Positions 10,879 through 22,328 are shown, counted from the first letter of the stretch. The stretch: 64,000 nt of DNA from Orychophragmus violaceus (GCA_030180135.1 CM058230.1:10975082-11039081), one strand, 5' to 3'. Notes: generated by a model not told the origin, from the sequence alone. Numbers and translations: made by a program.

Positions 10879-12317
10879 TGATATTCATACATTTTCATGC
10901 ATTTAGGCTTGTATATAGTTCTTGTTTTGATTTATTTTCTCCATCATTCTTACCATTTTGCCGAGTCATTGTCACATCTAGAGTCTAGAGTTGTTTAGGA
11001 CTAGGATTAGGCATTCTAGGCTTGCATTTGGAGTGTTTCTTGTGTTTTGCAGGTGAATGGAGGCATCTAGGAGCATTGGTGAGCTTGGAAGTGGAGTCTT
11101 GAGCTCAGAAGACCAAGGAAGAGCCAAAGAAGGACCATATCGGCCTGAGTATCGGCCAGGCGGGCCGATACAGCCCCTCGTCAAAGTTTCGGAGAACAGT
11201 ATCGGCCACCATATCGGTCCACCCGACCGATATGGACTCTCGGATTAATTTTCGAGGGTTCATATCGGTCCACATATCGGTCAGGTGGACCGATACGCTC
11301 GAACCCAGAAATAATCCGAGACTCGATATCGGTCTGCATATCGGTCCACCTGACCGATATCGACCCCAGAATTGCACTTGGATCCGGGTCAACACCCGGT
11401 TTGTTCCGGGTTGACCCGGCTCGCACCTTTTAGACTATTTAAGCCAAAAACCTATTTTATTTTGTTTCTTATGCAGTTTTTGATGTTCTAAACTCTTTTG
11501 TAAGAACACATAAAAATCCTTTGATCAATCTAGATTTCTGTTACTATTCCATCAACAAATCTTTCAATCTCTCACTAATCTACCATGATCAACTCTATTT
11601 CTATGAGTTTTGTTGATTTAGTTATGATTTGTGAGTAGTTTTCCATAGGCTTGTGGGTTGGGTAGGATTAGGTTGATTAAGGGTGATCAATGGAATTCTA
11701 GTAGTTAATTGTCAAAATCTCATCTAGCAAAGTGCTCTTAATGCCTAGTTAATCTTGATCACATTGATTAGGATGTTTAGAATTTATTGTTCACAACCTG
11801 TTCGATGAAATTCCTGTTCTTAGCTTTGTTAGAACTTTCATATTCTAGCACATGAAAATGTATGTCTAGAGTGATTGGTTGCTAATTGGAACCTGTTTGA
11901 ATGCTCGTTTGATTTTGATTCACAAATGATGATTTGTTCTTGAGTTAAGATTGAATGAAGAATTGGTGTTAAGAGATTAAGCCGATTTACATAGTGTGTT
12001 CCTTGCTAGGAGATTAGCTTTTAAAAGTTTGAATTAGGATTCCTTGATCATCCCGAGTCACCTATCCGTTGACCCTAACCCTTGGGCCTTATTCTTCCTA
12101 TTGATTGAATCGTTGTTTATTTGCTTTTGTTTACTTCTATTTGATTTGCATTCGTTAGGATCGTTAGAAATTGAAAACCAAATTATTAGATTTGACTCTG
12201 GAGGTTTAATGTATACTTATTGGTTTTATCCGTCCCAGAATAGGTTCGATACCTCAAGGCTACTTCGATAAGCTTGAGGAATTGGTACCTCAAAGGATTG
12301 TAAAATCCTAGTTATCA
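10879..12317 (+). repeat. 5' LTR of the outer element
   Basis: 1439 bp, TG...CA ends (TGATATTC ... GTTATCA). It matches 31218-32656 with two substitutions seen, near 12012 and 12210. It contains the palindrome array at 11137-11361 and should hold the promoter and polyadenylation signals; I could not place a TATA box with confidence. Confidence 0.95.
11137..11361 (+). repeat. Array of four palindromic TATCGG units in the 5' LTR
   Basis: Four units start at 11137, 11199, 11262 and 11326 (steps of 62, 63 and 64 bp). Each has a lone half-site NTATCGG, then about 13 bp later a dyad of the form TATCGGtc...GACCGATA (e.g. ATATCGGTCC ACC TGACCGATAT). Sequences between units are unrelated. The same array is in the 3' LTR at 11476-11700 plus 20,000 (31476-31700). 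Confidence 0.9.
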
Positions 12318-12320
12318 ATT

Positions 12321-12333
12321 TGGCGCCGTTGCC
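12321..12333 (+). other. Primer binding site, tRNA-Asp type
   Basis: TGGCGCCGTTGCC, three bases after the LTR end, complements the 3' end of plant tRNA-Asp over 13 bases, the primer known for Athila elements. Match is lost after this point, whereas the inner element keeps 17 bases. Confidence 0.8.
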
Positions 12334-12431
12334 ATTTTGGGATTCTGGATATATCAATTCGTTTTCTATTCCTTTTTAGTTCAAGTTATTGTTACTAACT
12401 TGCTACTTTCTTTCTTATTGATGCTAGGTGT

Positions 12432-15400
12432 ATGAACTTGCGCAGCAAAGGGACTACAAACTTAGTTGCAAGAGTTTACGACATCAAAACACACGAAAGG
12501 AGACTAGCAAGGGAACGACGAGCACAGGAACGAGCTGTTTCAGTTGAAAGTGTTGAGCAAACAGTTATGGATAACCACGAGGATGAGCAGCAGCAACAGC
12601 AGCAACAGCAGCAGCAACAGCAGCAACAACAGCCAGTTAGAGCTATTGGTGATGGAGATACACCTGACACAAATGCTAACCGGCGAGGAATAATTCCACC
12701 AGCGGTGAACAATAATAATTTTGAGATCCGCGCTATGGTGATGAACATGGTGCAGAACAATCAGTTCCATGGGTTAGCATCTGAGGACCCGCTACAGCAC
12801 TTGGACACCTTTGACAAGATTTGTGCCACTACGAGGTTGAATGGTGTGACTGATGATGGGTTAAAAATGCGCCTGTTCGTTTTCTCTTTGGCGGACAGAG
12901 CCAAGGATTGGGAAAGCACTATCCCTCCAGGATCCATCACTACTTGGGGAGACCTGAAGAAAGCTTTCCTGAAGAAGTTCTTCTCACCTACTAGGACTGC
13001 CCGTTTTCGCAGTGAACTATCCGGGTTTGTGCAGCGCAACAATGAGAGCTTCGCTGAAGCTTGGGAGAGGTTCAACAAGCTCACCACTCAGTGCCCACAC
13101 CATGGTTTTACCAAGGAAACACTACTCAGCAACCTCTACCGCGGAGTGCTTCCTAGAATGAGGGCGATGCTTGACTCATGCAGCAATGGACACTTCCTAG
13201 GCAAGGGAGTAGATGCAGCTATGGAGCTGATTGAAAATCTCGCGCAAAGTGATGGCAACTACAATGAGGATTATGAGAGGACTAATAGAGGTTCATCAAC
13301 TTCAGATGAGAAGTATGAGAAAGAGATAAAGGCTTTGAATGAGAAGTTGGACAAGATGATCTCGATTGGCCAAAAGAACATCAGCTTTGTGGGACACCAG
13401 GAGGATTCTAAACCTCAATTTTATGATGATGATGAGGATTTAACTCAAGAGGAGATTAACTTCATTGCTGGCCAAGGTGGTTTCAACAAGGGCTTCAACC
13501 AAAACTATAGAAACCACCCAAACTTCTCATACCGCAGCAACAATGTAGCCAATCCTCAAGACCAAGTTTATCCTCAAGCTCCATCCCAAGGACAAGCTCA
13601 GCCACAAGTTCAACAAGGTTTTCAACAACCTCAACAGCAAAAGCCATATGTCAACTACAACAACCAACAAGGTTTTGTAAACAAGCCTCAGTTTCAAGGT
13701 CAACAAGGCTATGCTCCCAAGCAACAATACCCACCTGGTTTTGGTCAACAACAACAACAAACTTCTTCTAACTCGGGAGTTGACAATGAGCTGAAAAGCA
13801 TGATGCAGCAACTCCTTCAAGGACAAGCCTCAGGGGCTATGGAAGTACGTGACCTCAAGAATGAGCTACAGAGTTTGACATCAAGAGTCACAAACATGGA
13901 AAACAAGAATGCCTCTACGTCCCGCACTCAAGGTACTTTACCCGGAAAATCTGAGCAAAACCCAAAGGAGTATATCAGCGCTATCACCCTGAGAAGTGGT
14001 AAAGAGTTGCAACAAAGTCAAGTACCCAAGCCTAAGCTGGCATCTTCACTCAATGAGGACATTGAAGTTCAAGAAGGGGAGGGGAATTCCCAAAATTCTG
14101 CTCTAAACAAAGAGAGTGATAGTGACATGGCTAAGAGGAAAGGAAAGACTGTAGCTGAAGAAGTAGTGAATGATACACTCAAGAAGAAGGATGTGGTGTT
14201 TGTGCCACCACCCTATGAGCCCAAGCTACCCTTTCCGGGCAGATTCAAGAAGAAGCTTCTAGAGAAGTACAAAGCTCTTTTTGACAAGCAGATGAAGAAT
14301 GTTGAGCTGACCATGCCTTTGATTGATGCCTTCTTGCTAGTTCCTCAGTATAGCAAGTTTCTCAAGGATGCAATCAAGGAAAGAACCAAGGAAGTGCAAG
14401 GGATGGTTGTGTTGTCTCATGAGTGCAGTGCAATCATCCAAAGGGATATTGTCCCAAAGAAACTTGAAGACCCTGGCAGTTTTACTCTTCCATGCGCTAT
14501 TGGTCCATACCGGTTTGAGGGTTGTTTGTGTGATCTTGGAGCGAGCGCAAGTCTGATGCCCTTCTCAGTAGCCAAGAGGCTGGGTTTCTCTACCTACAAA
14601 GCATGTAGGATCTCCTTGGTTCTTGCAGATAGATCAGTGAGATACCCAATTGGTCTCCTAGAAGATCTTCCGGTGAAAGTAGGAGGATTTGAAGTGCCTA
14701 CAGATTTTATTGTGCTGGAGATGGATGAAGAACCAAAGGATCCTCTAATTCTTGGGAGACCTTTCCTTGCCACAGCTGGTGCGATCATAGATGTCAGGAA
14801 AGGGAAGATAGACCTCAACCTTGGGAAAGACATAGTGCTCAAATTTGACATCAACAAGGTGATGAAGAAGCCAACCATTCAAGGTCAAATATTTTACATT
14901 GAGACTATGGATGAGCTAGCTGATGAACTCCTTGAAGAGTTGAACATGGAGGATCCTCTAGAGGCCACCTTGACCAAGGAATGTGGGGAGTATGGATATC
15001 TTCAAGAGGAGAGCTGGGCTTACATGAGAGCGCTTGATTCACACAAGCCTTTGTTAGAAGAGGTTGAGTTCATTGAGCTGGGATCAGATTCAGTGTGTGA
15101 GGAGCTGGAGGTGTTTGCTGTTGACATGGGTACCGATGGCGCCAAAGGAGTGGAGCTGTGCAAGGAGCAGCTTGTAGCTGACGATTGGAGCGAGCTTAAG
15201 GCGCCAAAGGTTGAGCTAAAGCCCCTTCCGCGGGGGCTTCGGTATGCATTTCTTGGCCCAAACTCTACATATCCTGTCATTGTGAATGAGTTGCTGAATG
15301 ATGATGAATTGATTGCTTTGACCACTGAATTGAAAAAGTTTAGAAAGGCAATAGGATATTCACTTGATGACATAAAAGGATTGTCGCCTAGCTTGTGTAC

Positions 15401-16463
15401 TCATAGGATCCACCTTGAAAATGAATCCATGTCTTCTATTGAGCATCAAAGGAGATTGAATCCTAACCTTAAAGAAGTAGTCAAGAAAGAGATTCTAAAG
15501 TTGCTTGATGCAGGGATAATCTACCCTATCTCGGACAGCACCTGGGTTTCACCCGTGCATTGTGTTCCAAAGAAAGGGGGGATTACTGTGGTTAAAAATG
15601 ACAGCAATGAATTGATTCCAACTAGAACTATCACTGGGCATAGGATGTGTATTGACTATAGAAAGCTAAATGCCGCGTCTAGGAAGGATCATTTTCCATT
15701 ACCGTTCATTGATCAAATGCTAGAACGCCTTGCTAATCATCCTTTCTATTGTTTTCTTGATGGATACAGTGGGTTCTTTCAGATTCCGATACATCCTAAT
15801 GATCAGGAGAAAACGACATTCACCTGTCCCTATGGTACCTTTGCCTATCGAAGGATGCCATTTGGCTTGTGCAATGCACCGGCTACCTTTCAGCGGTGCA
15901 TGATGTCTATTTTCTCAGATCTTATTGAGGACATTGTGGAAGTTTTCATGGATGATTTTTCTGTGTATGGTTCTTCTTTCTCCTCCTGTTTGCTGAACTT
16001 GTGCAGGGTCTTAAGGAGATGTGAAGAGACGAACCTCGTGCTGAATTGGGAGAAGTGCCACTTCATGGTAACAGAAGGGATTGTGTTGGGTCACAAGATC
16101 TCAGAGAATGGTATCGAAGTGGATAAGGCTAAGATAGAGGTGATGACAAGTCTTCAGCCACCAAACTCGGTGAAGGGGATCCGAAGCTTTTTGGGTCATG
16201 CAGGTTTCTACCGGCGGTTTATTAAGGACTTCTCAAAGATCGCTAGGCCACTTACACGTCTGCTGTGTAAGGAGACAGATTTTGTGTTTGATGATGAGTG
16301 TTTGGCAGCGTTCCACATGATCAAAGAGGCCTTGATCAGCGCCCCGATAGTCCAAGCTCCCGACTGGGAGTTGCCATTTGAGATCATGTGTGATGCAAGC
16401 GACTACGCAGTGGGAGCAGTCCTTGGGCAGAGGAAAGAAAAGAAACTTCATGTCATATACTAT
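12432..16463 (+). CDS. Outer element gag-pol, 5' part (gag, protease, RT, start of RNase H)
   Basis: An uninterrupted 1344-codon stretch that continues in frame at 24861 once the nested element is skipped. It encodes an N-terminal region with a poly-Gln run (residues about 55-71), a retrotransposon gag domain (about 105-260), a Gln/Asn-rich linker, the Athila-typical LRSGKEL motif, a retropepsin with active-site Asp 701 in CDLGASASLMP, and reverse transcriptase with the catalytic FMDD box (residues 1172-1175). It then enters RNase H (MCDASDYAVGAVLGQ). It supplies capsid, protease and reverse transcription for the element. There is no CCHC knuckle that I can see. The ORF ends artificially at 16466 because the inner LTR adds a TGA. 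Start chosen at the first in-frame ATG, 99 bp after the primer site. Confidence 0.93.
16459..16463 (+). repeat. Target-site duplication ACTAT, left copy
   Basis: ACTAT precedes the inner 5' LTR and is repeated at 24856-24860 right after the inner 3' LTR. Deleting the inner element and one copy restores the RNase H frame. Confidence 0.95.
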
Positions 16464-17682
16464 TGATATATCATGGTTTTTACTAGTTTTAGGCCATGAT
16501 ATAGATGTGTTTTAGTGTCTTTTGTCTTTGTTTAGAGTCTTTTACAGGTATAATCAGGTTGGGAGCTAAATTGGAGATTATGGAGCATTTTGGAGATTTT
16601 TGGAGTGATTGGCCGAGAGATAGAGTTCACTGTCCGAAACAGAGAAAGGTGTCGATCGTTGCACTCTAGCAACGATCGTTGCACCAGCGAGATGGGCCAA
16701 AAAGCTCGGCGGTTTAGAAGAATCAAGATATTGCACTTTGATCCAGAAGTTCCTGATATTTACAAAGAAGCCCATGGCCGAGATTATGCCTATATAATAG
16801 AGTTTTTAGAGTTTTTATTAGATACGCTATATACTTTTTACCATACACTTTCATAATTAAGAGCAGAGGATTTTTAGAGCTTTTGGGGCTGATCTGGCGC
16901 TTTTTCATCATCTGTATTTGGAGAAGATTTCGAACCCCTTTTACTCTTATTCTTTTATGCAATTTACTTATCATATGATCATGTTTTCATTATCTATGTC
17001 TGAGTAGATTCCTAGTTAGACTTAGGGTTTCTCACATAGGATTTCATGACTTGCTAGACTTATTCACTTTCAGTTAAGGATTCAAACTATATCTGTTCTT
17101 CAATTTAATTGTGCTTAAAGCTAGTTCTAACCTGATCAATTAGAATCTAGATCTTAGGTTGCTAAATACGTCACGGAAGTGGGGTTTAGGAATCTGAACT
17201 AATTAAATTGGGCAATTAAACTTTGCGCAAACGAAAGTTTGGTTTAGGATAATTGTGAACATGTCAAACTTGGGATTAATGCTAGTTTAATCTGTTAGTT
17301 CTCGCAAACGGAAGTTTGGTTTGCTGCACTTAGACTTAGAGAATTATCGCAAAGGAATTTGGTTAATTCTATATCTGTGTTTTGAGTTCTAGAACTGTGC
17401 TTAATTAGATCCTTGCTGAATGAACTGTCTGCTAGTCTGATTTCCTGAGAATACCCTAGGTTTGACGCTTTTAATTACTTGCTTTCACAACCAATAATCT
17501 CTGCTACTGATTTACTTTCTTGCACTATTTTCATACAATCACATTGCTTATTTCTAGTATTCATTCCCTACGGTTTGATTCTCTTGAGACCAAGTGTCCC
17601 TGTGGATTCGATAACCCTATATACTACTTTGACATTGCTGTACACTTGCAGTTTAGTATAGGGATTAATTCTTGACCTATCA
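16464..17682 (+). repeat. 5' LTR of the inner element
   Basis: 1219 bp, TGATATATC ... CTATCA, repeated at 23637-24855. It carries one CGATCG site pair (16652 and 16669). A second internal repeat pattern, CGCAAACGRAAGTTTGGTT, occurs near 17226 and 17303. Confidence 0.95.
16651..16682 (+). repeat. CGATCG palindrome pair in the inner LTR
   Basis: TCGATCGTTGCA at 16652 and the perfect 14-bp palindrome GCAACGATCGTTGC at 16669-16682; the same pair is in the 3' LTR (23825 and 23842). Confidence 0.9.
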
Positions 17683-17688
17683 AGTCTT

Positions 17689-17705
17689 TGGCGCCGTTGC
17701 CGGGG
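17689..17705 (+). other. Primer binding site, tRNA-Asp
   Basis: TGGCGCCGTTGCCGGGG, six bases after the LTR, is complementary over 17 bases to the tRNA-Asp 3' end including CCA. Confidence 0.88.
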
Positions 17706-17850
17706 ACTCTTTGAGTCTTCGATAGGACCGAACTTAGGGTTTTACTAGAAATTTTTCGTTTTTCGTTTTTGTTTTTCGTTTTTTTTATTTATTTATTTAT
17801 TTTGCTAACTTTTTCTCTGTTTCTCTCTGTCGCAGGTACGAATTTCGCCT

Positions 17851-17936
17851 TGCATCGATCGTTGCACCCTTGCATCGATCGCTGCTAAGCGATTTGAGAT
17901 TGAATCGATCGTTGCACTGATAGCATCGATCGTTGC
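17851..17936 (+). repeat. Two CGATCG palindrome pairs in the inner element leader
   Basis: Sites begin at about 17852, 17872, 17903 and 17923 (e.g. GCATCGATCGTTGC), i.e. two pairs with 20-bp spacing and about 52 bp between pairs. They end 20 bp before the first ATG of the ORF. Confidence 0.9.
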
Positions 17937-17956
17937 TGGACGATTACAGACAGTTT

Positions 17957-20900
17957 ATGCCAACGCAGAACACTCGAAGTAATCCGAACTCGAGCTTAGT
18001 TAATCTCAACCTAGAAGAACTTGGACGTCTAGAGAGGACTATCAGAAGAGAAAAGAGAGAAAGAATGGTACAAGAACGCTTGATCTTGATACCAGATGCT
18101 GATGGAGTCCTGAGGGATCCAGAGAACAATCCTTACAATGCTGCTGGGCAAAGGATTGATGCTGAGGGACGAGTGATCCCTGATGAAGTCGAGCCACAAG
18201 GTAGAGAGATGGTAGTTCATGAGAGGACACTAGCTGATTACAATAGACCTGATGAGTTTCATGCAAACCGAGCAGCTCTAGTGCTTCCTGCCTTCGAAAG
18301 GAATGATTTTGAGGTAAAAACTATCTACTACCAACTGATGAGGCAGATTGCTTTTCATGGTCTTCAATCAGAGCAGCCTATGGATCACATTGACAAGTTT
18401 GAGGACATAGTCACTGGCATGAAGTATGAAGGAGTATGCCCGGACTATCTGTTCCTTAAGCTATTTCCGCACAGTCTTGCTGGAGACGCTAGTGCATGGC
18501 TGAGACAACTGGCACCTGGCCAGTACACTACTTGGACAGCCTTAAAGAGTGAGTTCCTGCGTCACTTCTACGACGCTGCACGCTCAGATCAGTCCAGACA
18601 GGACATACTCACTTTTTCCCAAGGAGCTGTGGAGCCTTTGACAACTGCATGGATGAGATTTAAGAAATATCAGCGTGATTGTCCACACCATGGATTCACA
18701 GAAGTACAGCTGATAGGTATTTTCTTCAGAGGCATAGATCTCCCTTATCAGACTGCGCTAGATAATTCCAGTGATGCCAATTTCAACACCAGAACTCCTA
18801 CACAAGCTAAGCAGTTGATAGAGAACCTGGTTGGCAGCTACAGTTGCAAGTCTATGGATGAGATGAGAAAGAAATCCGGTGTAAGTACAGAGGACCCTAA
18901 CATGACTGAGATTAGATCTAGGATGGACACAGTTTACAATCTCTTGACGAGTAAGAAAGATGTCCACCTTGCCCAAAATGTAGATGTAATTCAGACTAAG
19001 GAGGACACTCAGGAAGAAGAAGTGAATTACATGGGAGTTTCTGGTTTCCAAGGCAATAGATTTAGAAATCAGCAGGGAAACAGATTTTCAAATGGAGTTC
19101 AGCAAAGTGGTTTTAAGAAAGCCAATGAGCCTGATAGTAAGATAGAGATGATGCTAAGACAGCTGATGGAGAATCAGACTAAGTACGCAGCAGATTCTGA
19201 CGCAAAGATGGATACAATCTACAGGGAGCTGAATGGGAAGTTTGAAGGTTTGAACACGCACATAAAAGAGCTTGATGCAAGGGTTGCAAGAACTGCTGGG
19301 CATGCTCAAAGGGAAGAGGGATATCTCCCGGGAAGGACTGATGCCAATCCTAAGTACCAATGCAATGCCGTAACATTAAGAAGTGGTAAGGAGCTGTCAT
19401 CTGGCCAGAAAAAGCAGTTAAGCGTTGAGGAACTCGTAGAAGTTGAAGAGTTGGAAGATGAGATACGCGATATTCGCCGCGCATCGATCGATGCATCCAA
19501 GCAACGATCGTTGCCAAGCGAAACCAAGGAACCAGAGATCGTAACGAAGTCGCCTAGCATCGATCGGTGCAACAAGAGCAACGATCGACACAAGGTAACT
19601 ACAGAAAGTTCAGGTGCTGAAAACCCAAAACAGCCAGCTGAAAGGGTATACAAGCCTAAGATACCTTATCCCAAGAATCCCAGAAAAGCTAGGAATGATA
19701 GGCAATATGCAAAATGGAAGGAGTTCATAAAAAAGGTGAAGGTTGAAGTACCTTTGTTGGATTCTATTGAAACCTCCCCCATGATGAAGAAATGCCTTAA
19801 GGATGCAATTTCTGGTAAATGGTCTGACGAAGAAAGTATAATGATGCTCAATGAAGTATGTAGTGCAGTGATTCAAGGTAGAATTCCAGAGAAATTGAAG
19901 GATCCAGGCAGCTTCGTATTAGATTGTGCTATCTACAAGGAGAGGTTCGAAAGGTCCCTATGTGATCTTGGTTCCAGCGTAAATCTGATGCCCCTCTCGG
20001 TTGCTAAAAGACTAGGGATGACAGACTTTATACCGACTAGGATATCACTAGTTTTGGCAGACCGATCAGTCAGGATTCCTGAAGGAGTAATAGAGGATGT
20101 GCCTATAACTGTTGGCAAGTGTGTAATCCCAACTGACTTTGTGGTTCTACAATATGGACAGGAGCCAAAAGACCCATTAATTCTAGGCAGGTCTTTCTTA
20201 GCAACAGCTGGTGCAATGATTGACTGTCAAGGGGGTAAGATAATTCTGAATGTGGGTGATCTGAAGATGAGTTTTGACATGAACAAGCTGGTAAAGAGAC
20301 CAACCATTGACGGGCAGACCTTCTATGTGGACACATTAGGTGATTTGGCTGCAGAGTACTTCCATCAATCACATGCTGAGAACCCACTAGAAAGAGCCTT
20401 ACTGAGTTCTATTTTGGAGTTGGAGTACCTACAGGACGAGCCTGCAATGTGCTATACAAGATTGATGGATTCTATCGAGGTTGCAATGCAGGTCGAAGTA
20501 TCTGACGCAGAACTGCAACGATCGATACCAACTGAGAAACGATCGTTGCAGGACGACCTCGACTGGGCGGAAGAAAAGGCTCCGAAAATAGATCTGAAAC
20601 AACTTCCATCCGGGTTAAGGTACGCATTTCTTGGACCAAATTCAACTTATCCAGTGATTGTCAACGCTAGTTTGAACAACGCAGAGCTCACTTTACTGCT
20701 AAGCAAGCTGCGCAAGCATCGCAAAGCTCTTGGCTATTCTCTTAATGACATTTCAGGTATCTCACCAGAGCTGTGCATGCATCGGATACATCTCGAGGAT
20801 GAGTCCAAGACATCAATCGAACATCAGAGGAGACTTAATCCTAATCTGCAGGAAGTAGTCAAAAAGGAGATTATGAAACTCCTAGATGCTGGGATCATCT

Positions 20901-22264
20901 ATCCTATTTCAGACAGTGATTGGGTAAGTCCAGTCCATGTGGTACCTAAGAAAGGTGGAGTTACAGTTGTTAAGAATGAGAAGAACGAGCTGATACCTAC
21001 TAGGACTGTGACGGGACACAGGATGTGCATAGATTACAGGAAACTGAATGCTGCGACTAGAAAGGATGTGCAGTTGGACACTCAGGTGAATCAGATGTCC
21101 AGCTCACTGAAAGGAAAAGGAGTTGCAGACACTCATATTAAGGCCTGGTCTGTAATGATTAATGATGGATCTTATCTAGGGGAGAAATTTGAGCTAAGTA
21201 CAGCTGAGTTGGTGACTGAGGCAGAATTTTCGGATTTCTGTGAAAAACTCTCGGGTGGAAGTTGTGATGATCGCGATGCAACGATCGATACACATCTGGC
21301 ATCGATCGATGCAGGTCGTGAACAAGCAGAGAATCCGTGGGATGAAAATGAGATTGATGCAGAACTAGCCCGCCTATTCCCTGATACATCTGAAATCACT
21401 CCAGAAGATGTTTATGCACGAGCTATTTGGCACAGTCCCAAGGTGTCTGAAGTGATTAAACAAGAAATTGAAGAGCTGAAAAGGCTAGAAAAGAGTGGTG
21501 AGGACTTGGAAGAAATTCCATCATCTGATGATCCACCTTATCATCCATGTGTTCAGAAATATTTGAACAAGATGTTGCCATTAGATGAAGAGCTGAGAGA
21601 ATGGGTGATAGTAGTTCCTCAGCATATTAGTGATGTTCTGTTAACTAAAGTCCCAAAGAAACTGCCTGATCCTGGAGTCTTTATACTTGATTGTTCTATC
21701 TTTGAAGATAGTTTTAGGCGTTCTCTGTGTGATTTAGGAGCTGCTGGGAGCATAATGCCTTACTCTGTGGCAGAGAAGCTGGGTATGTTGGATTTTGCTC
21801 CTACTAGGACACGTCTTATCCTAGCTGATCAGTCCATGCGAGTTCCTGAAGGGCTCCTTATGGATATTCCGGTAAGAGTTGGAAACTACTTAGTTCCGAC
21901 GGACTTCCTTGTGCTGAAATATGCCTGCGATCCGGATGAAGCTTTATTGCTTGGGAGACCATTCTTGGCTACAGCAGGAGCTGTGATTGATGTTAGACAG
22001 AGTCTAATAGACCTCCACCTGGGAGATGAGACGCTGCGATATGAGATGGAGAAGCTGCGGAAGCCACTGATAGATGGACAGACTTTCAAGATCTTGGAAG
22101 CAGATGATGAGCAGCTGAATGAGACTGTGATAATAGATCCTGGAGCGCATTTTACTCCATCTTTTCTTGGACTGAAGCATTCTGCAACAGCCTATTCTCC
22201 ACCATGGATGAGGAGACTTGAACAGAGACAGAAAAAGTCTCTGTCAGGATCTTCCGGAGCCTGA
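17957..22264 (+). CDS. Inner element polyprotein: gag, protease, truncated RT, second protease
   Basis: A single 1435-residue ORF from the first ATG at 17957 (upstream in-frame codons begin with TTG). Order: gag domain (about residues 110-255), LRSGKEL motif, retropepsin 1 with Asp 670 in CDLGSSVNLMP, and the RT N-terminal part up to IDYRKLNAATRKD (about 1037). It then changes abruptly to unrelated sequence and a second retropepsin with Asp 1259 in CDLGAAGSIMPYSVAEKLG followed by LLLGRPFLATAGA. The RT catalytic box, RNase H and integrase are absent. The ORF has stayed open over 4.3 kb, which suggests recent or selected function, perhaps capsid and protease supply with RT and integrase from an element like the outer one. 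Three CGATCG site clusters lie in poorly conserved linkers of the ORF. The second protease may come from a divergent relative through template switching. Confidence 0.92.
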   Translation: MPTQNTRSNPNSSLVNLNLEELGRLERTIRREKRERMVQERLILIPDADGVLRDPENNPYNAAGQRIDAEGRVIPDEVEPQGREMVVHERTLADYNRPDEFHANRAALVLPAFERNDFEVKTIYYQLMRQIAFHGLQSEQPMDHIDKFEDIVTGMKYEGVCPDYLFLKLFPHSLAGDASAWLRQLAPGQYTTWTALKSEFLRHFYDAARSDQSRQDILTFSQGAVEPLTTAWMRFKKYQRDCPHHGFTEVQLIGIFFRGIDLPYQTALDNSSDANFNTRTPTQAKQLIENLVGSYSCKSMDEMRKKSGVSTEDPNMTEIRSRMDTVYNLLTSKKDVHLAQNVDVIQTKEDTQEEEVNYMGVSGFQGNRFRNQQGNRFSNGVQQSGFKKANEPDSKIEMMLRQLMENQTKYAADSDAKMDTIYRELNGKFEGLNTHIKELDARVARTAGHAQREEGYLPGRTDANPKYQCNAVTLRSGKELSSGQKKQLSVEELVEVEELEDEIRDIRRASIDASKQRSLPSETKEPEIVTKSPSIDRCNKSNDRHKVTTESSGAENPKQPAERVYKPKIPYPKNPRKARNDRQYAKWKEFIKKVKVEVPLLDSIETSPMMKKCLKDAISGKWSDEESIMMLNEVCSAVIQGRIPEKLKDPGSFVLDCAIYKERFERSLCDLGSSVNLMPLSVAKRLGMTDFIPTRISLVLADRSVRIPEGVIEDVPITVGKCVIPTDFVVLQYGQEPKDPLILGRSFLATAGAMIDCQGGKIILNVGDLKMSFDMNKLVKRPTIDGQTFYVDTLGDLAAEYFHQSHAENPLERALLSSILELEYLQDEPAMCYTRLMDSIEVAMQVEVSDAELQRSIPTEKRSLQDDLDWAEEKAPKIDLKQLPSGLRYAFLGPNSTYPVIVNASLNNAELTLLLSKLRKHRKALGYSLNDISGISPELCMHRIHLEDESKTSIEHQRRLNPNLQEVVKKEIMKLLDAGIIYPISDSDWVSPVHVVPKKGGVTVVKNEKNELIPTRTVTGHRMCIDYRKLNAATRKDVQLDTQVNQMSSSLKGKGVADTHIKAWSVMINDGSYLGEKFELSTAELVTEAEFSDFCEKLSGGSCDDRDATIDTHLASIDAGREQAENPWDENEIDAELARLFPDTSEITPEDVYARAIWHSPKVSEVIKQEIEELKRLEKSGEDLEEIPSSDDPPYHPCVQKYLNKMLPLDEELREWVIVVPQHISDVLLTKVPKKLPDPGVFILDCSIFEDSFRRSLCDLGAAGSIMPYSVAEKLGMLDFAPTRTRLILADQSMRVPEGLLMDIPVRVGNYLVPTDFLVLKYACDPDEALLLGRPFLATAGAVIDVRQSLIDLHLGDETLRYEMEKLRKPLIDGQTFKILEADDEQLNETVIIDPGAHFTPSFLGLKHSATAYSPPWMRRLEQRQKKSLSGSSGA
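19481..19589 (+). repeat. CGATCG palindrome pairs inside the coding region (gag-protease linker)
   Basis: Sites at 19481, 19501, 19557 and 19578, including perfect palindromes GCATCGATCGATGC and GCAACGATCGTTGC. Spacing within pairs is 20 and 21 bp. They are translated in frame as low-complexity linker (…ASIDASKQRSLPS…). Confidence 0.9.
20515..20550 (+). repeat. CGATCG palindrome pair inside the coding region (protease-RT linker)
   Basis: GCAACGATCGATAC at 20515 and AAACGATCGTTGCA at 20537, 22 bp apart. Confidence 0.88.
21278..21312 (+). repeat. CGATCG palindrome pair inside the coding region (between RT remnant and second protease)
   Basis: GCAACGATCGATAC at 21278 and the perfect palindrome GCATCGATCGATGC at 21299, 21 bp apart. 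Confidence 0.88.
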
Positions 22265-22280
22265 AAGATCTTGCGCGTCC

Positions 22281-22328
22281 GGTCAAGCTATTGACCTTAA
22301 ACAAGCGCTGGGTGGGAGGCAACCCACC
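22281..22328 (+). promoter_or_regulatory. Twin hairpin just after the inner ORF stop
   Basis: Hairpin 1: GGTCAA (22281-22286), 4-nt loop, TTGACC (22291-22296). Hairpin 2: GGTGGG (22311-22316), loop AGGCAA, CCCACC (22323-22328). A matching pair follows the outer pol stop at 26570-26619, with stem bases changed on both sides. It is probably an RNA element; function unknown. Confidence 0.7.

Noticed and set aside
11137..11361. CRISPR-like pattern: palindromic repeats with unrelated spacers of regular length
   Set aside because: It is in a plant nuclear LTR retrotransposon and duplicated in both LTRs. Units vary in sequence, and there are no cas genes. It is an LTR motif array, not a CRISPR locus.
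11057..11426. Several small frames on both strands in the outer LTRs (also at 31396-31765)
   Set aside because: They arise from the palindrome array lacking stop codons and are identical in both LTRs; no protein family signal.
12476..12770. Cys- or Leu-run proteins on the minus strand
   Set aside because: They are antisense readings of the CAG/CAA poly-Gln tract in the outer gag gene.
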